DNA of 64,000 nt from Conus ventricosus. Lineage: Eukaryota; Mollusca; Gastropoda; Neogastropoda; Conidae. The stretch is taken from assembly GCA_018398815.1 (NCBI GenBank), contig CM031600.1, positions 48,029,894 through 48,093,893 of the forward strand, read 5' to 3'. Below, piece by piece: positions 55,188 through 64,000 of this stretch (its first letter is position 1; each line of letters opens with the position of its first letter). The notes below the pieces were generated by a model. It was not told the origin of the DNA. It did no database searches and saw only the letters and a program-made list of their open reading frames with translations. The position numbers were made by a program, and so were the translations under genes.

Positions 55188-57631
55188 TGCACACGATCAC
55201 GGGTCGAACCCTGGCCATGTGACTGAACAATGAGGGTGTTGTACACCGATGGCAAGGTGTGTCTACCCAGGTCCCGGTTGAGTGTGGGGTTGTTGGCGGC
55301 AATATGTATAGCCTCCTTCACCCCATGCTGAAACCATCTATTGTCACAGTCGAGAACGCTGATGTTGTCATAATCGAACTGATGTTGCTGGGCGTGTAGG
55401 TGGGCGCCTACTGGTGATGATTCCCTTTTGTGTTCTGTCAAGCATTTTCAAAGGTTTCTCTCAGTTTCCCCAACATAGTTTTCTTCACAGTCACGACAGT
55501 CTAGATAACTCCAGACTTGTCCAATTTGTCAGTTTTGTCCTTGGGGGCGACCAGCTGGCTGCGGATGGTGTTGATAGGTTTAGGAATGTATGGAGACGCC
55601 GGTTTTCATGATATTCCTGCTCAAGGCTTCAGTCACACCACGGACATGGGATGGTGACATGTCCTTTATGCCTGGTTTGGTCTTGTTTCGTGGTAGGATG
55701 CGGTGTGATCTTCTTGCTAGCCGGGATGTTCCACGCCCACTTCTCATAGCCCGATATAGTGAGAACCAGTTTGAGGTGTTCCATTTCCCTGGTCTTTGGC
55801 ATCCTGAGTAGAGCAGATGGTGTTGGCCCGATGGGTGAGGGTGCGTATAACTCCGAGTTTGTGTTCCAGCGGCTGGTGGCTTTCAAACTGTAGGTACTGG
55901 TCAGTGTGGGTTGGTTTGCAGTACACACTGAAGGAGAGGCTGTCCTCTGTCCGTGTAATGAGTGTGTCTAGCATGGCAATCGAGTTGTTCTCCTCCACCT
56001 GATGAGTGAATTTAATAGCAGGGTGTTGACTGTTCAAATGGTAGTGAAGTCTTCCACCAGCTCCCTCTAGGGATGGTCATGGCGTCGTCCACGTAGGCCC
56101 CAATAGCGTGGAGGAATGGTAAGACGTCGAGCCTTCTCCTCGAAGTCTTCCATGAAGAGGTTGGCTACAATGGGGCTGACTGGAGAGCCCATGGCCGCTC
56201 CTGCAGTCTGCTGGTAGAAGTTGCCTTGGAACGTGAAGTAAGTGGTGTTGAGACAGCAAGCCAGGAGTTCACAGATGCTGTCCACGGAAAACGTAGTACG
56301 CTGGGGCAGAATGTCATCAGCCTGGAGTCTTACTTTGATGATGTGGATGCTTTCTTCGACGGGGACGCTGGTGAACAATGCCGAAACATCATATGATACC
56401 AGGCACTCGTCAGGAGAAAGGGTGTAGTCTGCCAGTTTCTGAACCAAGTCCGCACTGTTGGTGATGTGGTGTTCCGTCGCGTTAACCAAAGGAGACAGGA
56501 TGTCTACCTCAAATCTCGCCGTCTCAATTATGAGGGAACCTCTGGAAGCGATTATGGGATGGAGAGGGACGTCTTTCTTGTGCACCTTAGGAAGGCCATA
56601 GAACTTGGGGACATCAGTGGTTGATGGGAATCGTTTCCTGTAAAGGTCAAGGGAAAGTCCGCCTGCCTCCTTGAGACGTTTGAGCAGATCCTCGAGCTTG
56701 GTGGCATACCTGTTGGTGGGGTCTTTCTTGAGAGGCTGGTAGGTTTTTCTGTCATCCAACAGTTGACTGGCCTTGTCATAGTACATGGACTTGAGGATGA
56801 TGACCGTGGACCGACCCTTGTCGGCCGGGAGTATCAAAATCGTGTCGTCTTTCCTAAGTCGGGCCTACGCACGCCTCTCCTCCTCAACAGGAATGTTGGG
56901 TTTCGGCGGTTGTGCTTGTTTCAGGATGTTGACACATTCCGACCTCAGATGGGACGCCTCTTCTGTATGCGGGCCTATCTGTCTGCAGGCGGTTTCGATA
57001 CACGTGATGTAGTCCACGATGGGGAGTTTTTTCCGGGGTCACAGCAAAATTGAGTCCCTTTTCCAGCACTCGCTGTTCAGGGTCAGAAAGTTCACGTTCC
57101 GATAGATTTAAAACCCATCTCTTCTTCACCCTGCGCGTCTCTTCTTCAGTCACAAGTACAATTGAAATGTGATCGTTCTTGTCACGCTTCGATCTCGCAA
57201 TTAGTTTCTCAAACTTACTTCTCTGGCGCATGCGCACTTTGTTCCATTCCAAGTTTTGAGTTGACTGGAGCCAGTTCTCCACTTCCGCTAATATCTCAGT
57301 CGGACCGTTTGCACTCAGCCTGTCCAAACAGAGATGGATAGTTGTTCTAATCCCTCGATCCTCAGATTGATCTGCTTTACGCGCTCGTTCATCAGGCCCG
57401 TTCCGTACGGAATGAAATGTTACTTGCAGCTTTTCCTTTGACTGATGATTGGATCTTTAAACTGGTCGGTACGACACCGTGATGTTTGCAGTGTAGCGTG
57501 AAATGCAGATGGTTTCGGAATCTCGCTAAGGCTCGGTGCGCTCCTTCCAGTTCACGACAAATCTTGATGACCGTCCGGTCGAAATCGCGTACGAGACGTT
57601 GTGGAAGTTTTAACTGCTGAGTGGTAGACAT
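55184..57631 (-). pseudogene. Penelope-type reverse transcriptase and GIY-YIG nuclease
   Basis: Starts MSTTQQLKLPQRLVRDFDRT at 57631, in the edge of the right terminal repeat. The N-terminal region (57630-56900) contains EWNKVRMRQRSKFEKLI and EPEQRVLEKGLNFAVTP-like motifs usual in this family. The polymerase (56837-56067, open) has ILPADKGRSTVIIL, FYGLPKVHKKDVPLHPII, CLVSYDVSALFTSVPVEES (first Asp), AGAAMGSPVSPIVANLFMED, and, just after a frame change, YVDD at 56084-56095. C-terminal parts show PFSVYCKPTHTDQYLQF-type sequence, a Cys-rich GIY-YIG-like segment (NYVGET, about 55480-55460) and FQHGVKEAIHIAANNPTLNR, ending near 55184. Enzymes of the family prime at a nick made by the nuclease. Confidence 0.9.
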
Positions 57632-57753
57632 AACGACTACCGGATTTATTAAACAGGTCACTCAGCTGGGAATAGCACTTACTTGGAGCTTTCGACAGAC
57701 CCCCGTCCGTCTTCTCCAGCGGTGGTGTTGCTACTGGGTAAACTGGAGTTCAG
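57631..57753 (-). repeat. Penelope terminal repeat, right
   Basis: Direct copy of the left repeat. The hammerhead-like core at 57690-57719 (minus) reads CTGGAGA instead of CTGAAGA, so a core adenine is changed to guanine. Confidence 0.92.
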
Positions 57754-57763
57754 ATATGTTTTA

Positions 57764-58111
57764 GTTGCACCTATGTACCTGGGTCTGTGCGTGGATGAGT
57801 GGCTTATTCTGTGGCTGAAGAAGCTGTCATTTCCACGAGATAGCCATCGCAGAGGACACGTAGCCTTTTTTTAACATTAAATTTTAGAAGGTGCCTTAAC
57901 AAAATACCAAAAACATACCTGCTCAGCAACTGCTTTAACCATTTATCTCCCTTACTTCTGCTAGCTGTAATTTTCCAACTGCTTTTAATTCATGATAATC
58001 ATGTGTACATATATGCTTGTATTTTCCCCATATTGTTCTGTAAAACTGTTACCCACTAAGTGCCAACCAATCAGTATCTACATGGGTGATATGTAAATTT
58101 GTCTTTCTTTT
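57764..58111. other. Unassigned DNA right of the Penelope insertion
   Basis: Mixed sequence continuing the DNA that the Penelope element interrupted (54949-55055 on the left). A short frame, LHGRYVLV before and VAPMYLGLCVDEWLILWLKK after the insertion, might be a small gene, but I do not recognise it. Confidence 0.4.
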
Positions 58112-58341
58112 GCGAATCAATTGTTTTTCTGTAATGAATATGATTATGTTTGGAAACAAATGTAACATTTGTGTTGTAGCATACAAAGTGATTTAAGTTT
58201 ATTAGTTTAATGTTAAATTCAGAGTATGAACAACTAGTGAGCTCCTGAAAATTACCGAGATCCTCGTGCGTTCCATTTGTATATGTACTACAACCGGATG
58301 ACTCGAAAAGGAGATAAATGGCGAGAGACTGAGCGGTGTAG

Positions 58342-58345
<4 letters not shown>

Positions 58346-58435
<90 letters not shown>

Positions 58436-58461
58436 GATATATGGGGGGGGGGGGGGGGGGG
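58346..58461. repeat. (GA)n(CAGA)n microsatellite and G-run
   Basis: GA 58346-58390, CAGA to 58434 with one CAAA unit, G-run 58444-58461. Longer G-run and shorter GA than in copy A. Confidence 0.93.
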
Positions 58462-59937
58462 TAAGAAAAAGGAGAGAGAGCAAAAGCAGGGATGCAGCGT
58501 CGGTAAAATTGACTAATTATCCCTTATTGTACAAAAATATGTTTTAGACGAAGAGGAGAAAGGTTAAATTGTGACAAAACCTGCAGTGAATGTGTTGCTT
58601 TGAGTCCTGTCTGTTGGCTTGCTTGTCTGTTTGACTGTCCATGAGATAAACCCATTGCCCTCCCACCTCCCTACCTGCCCTGGAGTCCCCCATCCAGTTT
58701 ATCCCCCTCCCCACCTCCCTTACGCACTATCGACATCTCCACAGTCTTACAGTATAAACAAAATTTCCTGTCTTCTGGAAAGATTTTGTTGCTTAGGCCT
58801 GTAGATACCGTCGCTCTTTTCGAAACCCCCACCGCAGCCCCCCCCCCCCCCCCCCCCCCCCCTTCTTTTCCTCCCATCGCCTTTCTTTCTAAATCATCGT
58901 TACTGTTCTCCACTCTTTTAGTACTGTGTCTATTATAGAACGTCTTGGCGCTTTGTTATTCTCTCGTGACAGTTCTTCACGTGCCAGATGTTTTCTGCTG
59001 TAATCTGAAACATGGTTGCACGCGAGATAGCAAACATTGTCCAGAGTGGACATCGCTTGTCCTTTTTGGTATTCATTTGCCTTTGGGGTCTTTTTATTTA
59101 TGAATTGGTTGTGGTGCCGTATTCATTTGTCTAACATTTGTTGTTGTTCTTTGCACAATGTTTTTTTAATCCTGTAGTGTTCGTCTAAACCTTGCAAATT
59201 CAAATTCAGTTGGCAAAAACTGCTAACAGTCATGAAGTGTGATGGCTGGACAGTATATAGAATAAGTGAATTTAGGTAACAATAAAAACATGTTCACTGA
59301 GTCAGTCCAAGTCCAACCAGTATTCTTTCTTGTACGACAATTTTTCAGTCCGACGAATTCCGTATCGCGATCAAATATCCCCCCCCCACCCCCCCACCCC
59401 CACCCCCCACCCCCCCAAAAAAGCCCCGTGTGGATTTTGCTCAAGACATATGACCAAACCAGATCTTTTCTTTCACCCGTGTATGAGGGTCTGTTGGGCT
59501 TTATTTCTTCATCAATACCTAAAACATGTCAAAATCTCAACCATCCTATTCTGATTAGAAATCAAACATACAAGCAAATAAACATGTAAATATTTGAAAA
59601 TAGAGAACAACGCTGGTGTGTTATCATTCCCAACATATTTTGTTTGTCTTTTTTGACAGTAGCTGCAGCCTGCTGTTTAAAAGTAGGACTTTTGTCAACC
59701 ATGACGCTAACTCTTTCTCCACGCCTGGAGGGTGTACTCTTACAGTTCACCACCATCAGCTTTGCGTTTGTTATTTGCATAATTATTTCATATGTACTAT
59801 TCAGCATGAAATCTTATTTGCTAATCATGGGTCCACTTAAACTGTTGTCAGTAAAAATGTATAGCTTCCCTCTGCTTCCAGAACAACACGGATAAGATTC
59901 AGTGTGGCACCAGCAATCAAAAAGAATAAAATTGAAC
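58462..59937. other. Noncoding part of segment B
   Basis: Same content as 24831-26270. C-runs at about 58838-58862 and 59379-59417. No gene. Confidence 0.5.
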
Positions 59938-60331
59938 AGTTTGTAATGTTAGACAAACCATTTGTAAGATGTACCAACAGGGTGTGTCCTAATATATCTT
60001 CAATAGTAACATTTGTGTTCTCAAATTTTTCTTCATCAGTACTAACACACTGAACTATTTTATTCCAGTTTAGGAGCTTATCTTGAATACCACGACCTGG
60101 TAAAATATGTGGTGATCTTGTGTGTGGAACTTTGTCGAACGTTTTTTAAAGATCCGAGTAGCCTACACAACAACTGGTATTTTCTTGTCACGCATAAGTA
60201 TCCACTCATTCATTACGCTGAGTTGTGTCCACGTAACTCCCAGATGTAATTCTAAAGTGGGAACTGGACTATAAGTCACTGGACATTAAATATTTATTTA
60301 TTTCCGTAATGATGAACAAACAATCGTCAAC
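59938..60331. other. Copy-B-specific segment of 394 bp
   Basis: Absent from A, where attgaac joins aaatcagtatag directly. In B the segment is bordered by AAC on both sides. It reads as AT-rich DNA with no clear frame; the minus strand has a short KTFDKVPHTRS-like stretch (about 60150-60115) vaguely like a LINE polymerase, too short to trust. Confidence 0.6.
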
Positions 60332-60619
60332 CAAATCAGTATAGACGCTGTCTTCTGTCACACAACTGGCTTAAATGTGCTCTCGTGGTTACGTGGTTTT
60401 GTGTGCCTATGAGAGAGAATACAGACTGTGAGCCGTTTAGTGACGTGTATTTTATAGCTGAAAACTTGTAGAAGGTTTAAACTTAATGCGTTTTTTAATA
60501 TTATGCATGTCTGGTCCGCGACGGTAGTGCACCAGTCTTGACCATAGAGCTCAGGTACTAGTGAAAAGGTGATGCATCATTTTTAGAAACACCGACAAGG
60601 GTTAGAGCGTGTTTCCCAT

Positions 60620-60622
60620 CTA

Positions 60623-60669
<47 letters not shown>

Positions 60670-60745
60670 GCCTGTCTGCCTGCCTGCCTGCCTGCCTGCC
60701 TACCTACCTATTAACCTAATTGTCTGTCTGTCTGTCTGTCTGTCT
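60620..60745. repeat. (CTGT)n/(CTGC)n microsatellite
   Basis: Counterpart of 26562-26703 with different unit numbers. Pyrimidine-rich DNA follows to about 61120. Confidence 0.93.
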
Positions 60746-61410
60746 TCTTGTTTATGTATAATCTATCTATATATCTATCAGTTTATCTACCTTTCACTCA
60801 CTCGTCTATCTATCTATATTTCTATCAGTTTATCTACCTTTCACTCACTCTAACTATCTTTATTTACTTGGCGTTTACCCCCATTCCCCTTCCCGCGTCC
60901 TCTCTCTCCCACTCCACACCTCTGTGCTCCAGCCCCCTCCCCTGCCTCCTCCTTTCCCTTACCCTTTCCCCAGTCCCCTCCCCTGCCCCTACCCTCCTCC
61001 CATCTCTTCTTACCTTCCTCCAAACCCTGCTTCCTACGTACTCTCCTACTCACCCTGCTCACCCCTTTCATCCACCGTCCCCCATTTCCCCGTTCCCCAC
61101 CCACGCCCTTCTGGAAAAAAAAATTAATGTTTGTTCCTTATTATCTCTCTTCAGCCATTGGCTTCGACAGAGACTTCCGAAATTATGCATGGTTATTTAC
61201 GATGTAAAAACATATATCTGTTTACTTTGAATATGTCAACGAGAGGATATTTCCATAAAAAATAAACCTTTTGTTCAAACTCACTTACTTGTACACGTTT
61301 TTACAAACAGGGTTACAAATTTTTCGAATTTCGAACTTCCAACTTGTCACAGCAGGACATGATAAAAAAAAAAAATCAGACAGCAGGAAGAATACTGTTT
61401 TTGGACTATG

Positions 61411-61412
<2 letters not shown>

Positions 61413-61483
<71 letters not shown>

Positions 61484-61546
61484 TGTGTGCGTTCGTGCGT
61501 GCGCGCTTGTGTGTGTGTGTGTGTGGTGTGTGTGTGTGTGTGTGTG

Positions 61547-61579
<33 letters not shown>

Positions 61580-61603
61580 CGTGCTCGCGCGCGTGTGCGT
61601 GCA

Positions 61604-61662
<59 letters not shown>
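61413..61662. repeat. (GT)n microsatellite at LINE 3' end
   Basis: Counterpart of 28742-29000; ends at the LINE tail taacaacaacaacaataac. Confidence 0.95.
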
Positions 61663-61664
<2 letters not shown>

Positions 61665-62153
61665 CAACAACAACAATAACAATAACAATAATGGTTTATT
61701 CAGTTTTTGCAGGCCCTCTGGCCCATATGAACAGGAGAACTTAATTGCACAATAATTAGCATGGTACAGGTGAGTTTGAAAGCAGATCTATAAAACAATG
61801 AACATTTCCTACATTCTGCATCTGCCACACATATCCAAAGCCATAAGTGCACAATAGCAGTCTTACATGTGTAACCCAGTTTTTCCTACCAGAGTGATCG
61901 TGTATTTACAACATTTTATAGAATTGTTTTGGATATCTGTTGTCGGACATAGACACACGCCTGCACCAATATTTCACAAGTCGAAGATATGTATCAATAT
62001 AGATAGCATATCTACTACACCCCCCAAGAGCAATGTTGTTTTTGACATTCCTTCCAACCCCTAAAATCATCTTGCAAAATTTAATCTGGACTTTTTCAAT
62101 AGCATCATATTTTTGAAACCCCCATATTTCAGAACCATACAACAGAACTGGTT

Positions 62154-62525
62154 TTACTTTCGTGTCAAAAATTTTGAATAAGTTAGCAACTGGAATTCCT
62201 TGAAGTTTAACATGCAGTCTTTAATTCCTGCCACCGCTCTCAGAGCCTTACCTGACAGATTTTCTGCACACCTGGACCAGTTTAATGTGGCTGAGAATAT
62301 AACGCCAAGATAATTGTACCTAGCTTCAACCTGGATCTGCTTACCATCATACCACCATTTCTCAGTTGATTTAATGAAACCACCATTTTTGAAGACCACC
62401 ACTCTGGTTTTATCCATATTCACAGTCAGACCCCATTTACGGCAGTATTTTTCTAGACACACTCTCTTCTTCTGCAAGTCTACCACAGAGTCGGAAACTA
62501 AAGCAATATCATCGGCATACATCAA
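62154..62525 (-). pseudogene. LINE reverse transcriptase, palm and thumb
   Basis: Open segment MMYADDIALVSDSVVDLQKK with catalytic YADD at 62508-62519, then YCRKWGLTVNMDKTRVVVFK, YNYLGVIFSATLNWSRCAEN and ALRAVAGIKDCMLNF. These are the usual motifs after the YADD box of a LINE of the Jockey/I type. Frames change on both sides. Confidence 0.9.
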
Positions 62526-62641
62526 CAGAAAAATACCAAGTGGGTCTGCAAAATGTCGATACCACTTGCACCACAGTCTAATAAGTCAGCTTGCAACTCA
62601 GACAAAAATATAGAGAACAACAATGGACATAAAACACATCC

Positions 62642-62878
62642 TTATCTTACACCTGACACAGAGTCAAAATACTCGGTTATACCGGTCCCCACTTTAACAG
62701 CGGCTTCCACATTTCTGTACATAGCCGTCAATGTTTTGAATATTTTTCCGTGAATACCTGTTTTCTGTAATATGAAGTATAGCAGTTTTTGTCTGTGTAT
62801 TCTATCAAATGCTTTAGAGAATTCCACAAAGAGCAGGTAAAACCAACCACCATATTTGGTCAGGTATTTTTGAACCAA
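62642..62878 (-). pseudogene. LINE reverse transcriptase, first catalytic motif
   Basis: WFYLLFVEFSKAFDRIHRQK contains the first catalytic Asp region (FSKAFD), followed by KTGIHGKIFKTLTAMYRNVE and GITEYFDSVSGVR, leading to the next motif. A frame change lies to its left. Confidence 0.88.
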
Positions 62879-62996
62879 TGATTGGTACTGTAACCTTTGC
62901 GAAAACCTGCTTGAGCTTCAGGAATAGTATCATTTGCATCACAAAAGTCCTTTAGTCTGGTATTAACTACTGTACTGTATAATTTGCTGATTAAGT

Positions 62997-63539
62997 TCAA
63001 CAATGAAATCCCCCTATGATTGTCTGTTTTCCTCGAACTACCTTTTTGTGTAAGGGGAATATGACAGCTTTCGTCCAGCTTTGAGGGTACTCCCCACTTT
63101 CAAAAATTCTGTTGAACAATGGATATAGAAATTTAACAAGAACATCTTCAGCGTGAATGAAAAAATCAGAGGCCAGATCATCTGGACCAGCACCTTTTCC
63201 ATGTTTTAATGGACGAATGGCACTACGAATTTCAACCTCTGAAATGTCCCCATCTCCTTGGGCATTTAAACAACCACTGCAGTTTCCAGGTACATGATCA
63301 TTTAGAACATCATCAACCTCCCGGCCGAAATCAGAGTCATCCGCTGATTGCTCTACATTGAACAAATTTTTGAAATAATCATACCACGCACGAGGTGAGA
63401 TCAAATTCGAACAGTTCGGTTTGGTTGATGTCAATGACTTAACTTTTTGCCAAAACGCTCTGGAATTGATATCAGAACACGCAGCATTTAGTTCGTTTAA
63501 AACGCGCTCATTTTGTACTGCATTTTTGCTTTCACACAA
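62997..63539 (-). pseudogene. LINE linker and fingers of reverse transcriptase
   Basis: Starts in CESKNAVQNERVLNELNAAC, includes NSRAFWQKVKSLTSTKP, WYDYFKNLFN and RPLKHGKGAGPDDLASDFFI, then FNRIFESGEYPQSWTKAVIF (fingers) and the start of PLHKK. Copy A has the same segment broken at 39608-39978. The frame is open for 180 residues, the longest LINE segment here. Confidence 0.9.
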
Positions 63540-64000
63540 ATCTTTAAATTGCTGCTTCTGATTCAGATAACTGATTAAAGCTTCCCTTGAATTAGACCGT
63601 CTGAATACACCCAGATGTTAATATTTCTTTTCTTTCGCACGCTCACACTCCCCGTCCCACCAGGGAGGCTGTTCACGGGATATTTGCATTTTCCGCTTTG
63701 ACCTCATTTGACCCGCAGCGTTCTGAAGGAATGTAACAAGACAGGTCGACCCCGCCTCAACGTCACATTCAAGTGCTGTCATAAAAATTTTCTTTCTTTG
63801 TTACAGAAAATATAATCAGCGAATGACTGCATATTCTTCCTTCCAAACAAATCGTAACTCTTCTTCCAGTACAATCTGTTCAGCATTATCCTCAGTCTCC
63901 ATGCCATAAACATAAGTAAAGGAAGCAACAATAGGGAAATGATCAGATTCACACCTGTTTGCCACGTACTTTATCAACAACAGTATCAAACAATAACTGT

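Larger units (their letters stand above)
55067..57753 (-). mobile_element. Penelope-like element with both terminal repeats
   Basis: Direct repeats of about 122 bases (55067-55187 and 57631-57753) enclose a minus-strand gene with a Penelope-type reverse transcriptase and a GIY-YIG-type endonuclease. A 13-bp target duplication, cagatatgtttta, lies at 55056-55068 and 57751-57763. The terminal repeats carry hammerhead-like motifs. Several frameshifts break the gene. Confidence 0.92.
58112..64000. repeat. Segmental duplication, copy B
   Basis: Nearly identical to copy A (24485-27104, 28498-29942, 39030-40438) in order and orientation. It lacks the 1.39-kb segment and the Gypsy insertion of A, and has its own 394-bp segment. 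It continues past the window end. Confidence 0.9.
61663..64000 (-). mobile_element. LINE copy B, uninterrupted, cut by window end
   Basis: The same LINE as in copy A without the Gypsy insertion. Right to left within the window: the end of the endonuclease, linker, fingers, palm and C-terminus. The 3' tail is a TTATTG/TTGTTG repeat at 61663-61690, followed by GT. The empty Gypsy target lies near 62608. Confidence 0.9.

Noticed and set aside
60115..60150. LINE-like stretch KTFDKVPHTRS in the copy-B insertion
   Set aside because: Only about ten residues resemble a reverse transcriptase and an in-frame stop precedes them; too weak to call.

Overview
The window is eukaryotic repeat-rich DNA with no host gene I can recognise. 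Long (GT)n, (GA)n and (TA)n microsatellites, Tc1 transposons, Gypsy, LINE and Penelope retroelements and Polinton/Maverick-type DNA elements in one place suggest a marine invertebrate; a mollusc is my best guess, from the transposon mix only. Three assembly gaps (1795-1894 and 14033-14132, 100 N each; 43001-44000, 1000 N) split it into four contigs. Almost every coding region is broken by single-base indels, including in young elements, so part of the damage is probably sequencing error.

1-14032: minisatellites, a C-rich tract, a hammerhead-like motif (2469-2492), a Tc1 element with intact terminal repeats (2805-4297), a CR1/Jockey-like LINE on the minus strand (5373-8084), a fossil of a retroelement protein ending in a PD-(D/E)XK-like domain and split by a GA microsatellite (9505-10436), and an internally deleted LINE with RNase H (10444-13085).

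14133-24240: a Polinton/Maverick-like (virus-like) element. It has a retroviral-type integrase, a membrane protein, a major capsid protein followed closely by an A32-like packaging ATPase, a coiled-coil membrane protein and several conserved but unnamed structural-type genes. A second Tc1 element (19099-20706) sits inside one of its genes. The polymerase would lie in or beyond the gap on the left.

24255-41110: an inverted-repeat element, then a segment (A) that recurs as B at 58112-64000. In A a 9.1-kb Gypsy-type LTR retrotransposon (29947-39029, LTRs of 1.4 kb, 4-bp target duplication) has landed inside a minus-strand LINE; B keeps the empty target site. 41112-43000 is microsatellite, fold-back repeat and a 20-bp minisatellite.

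44001-54851: a second, diverged Polinton-like element. Its first 9 kb has inflated homopolymers, like an unpolished contig end, yet a protein-primed DNA polymerase B, the capsid gene and others can still be traced. The packaging ATPase lies at the right end on the opposite strand from its position in the first element. Then follow an 85-bp hairpin, a Penelope-like element with both terminal direct repeats and a 13-bp target duplication (55067-57753), and segment B.

The genes do not form a host pathway. The window is a nest of mobile elements whose insertion order can partly be read: LINE, then segment duplication, then Gypsy insertion into A; Polinton, then Tc1 insertion; flanking DNA, then Penelope insertion.
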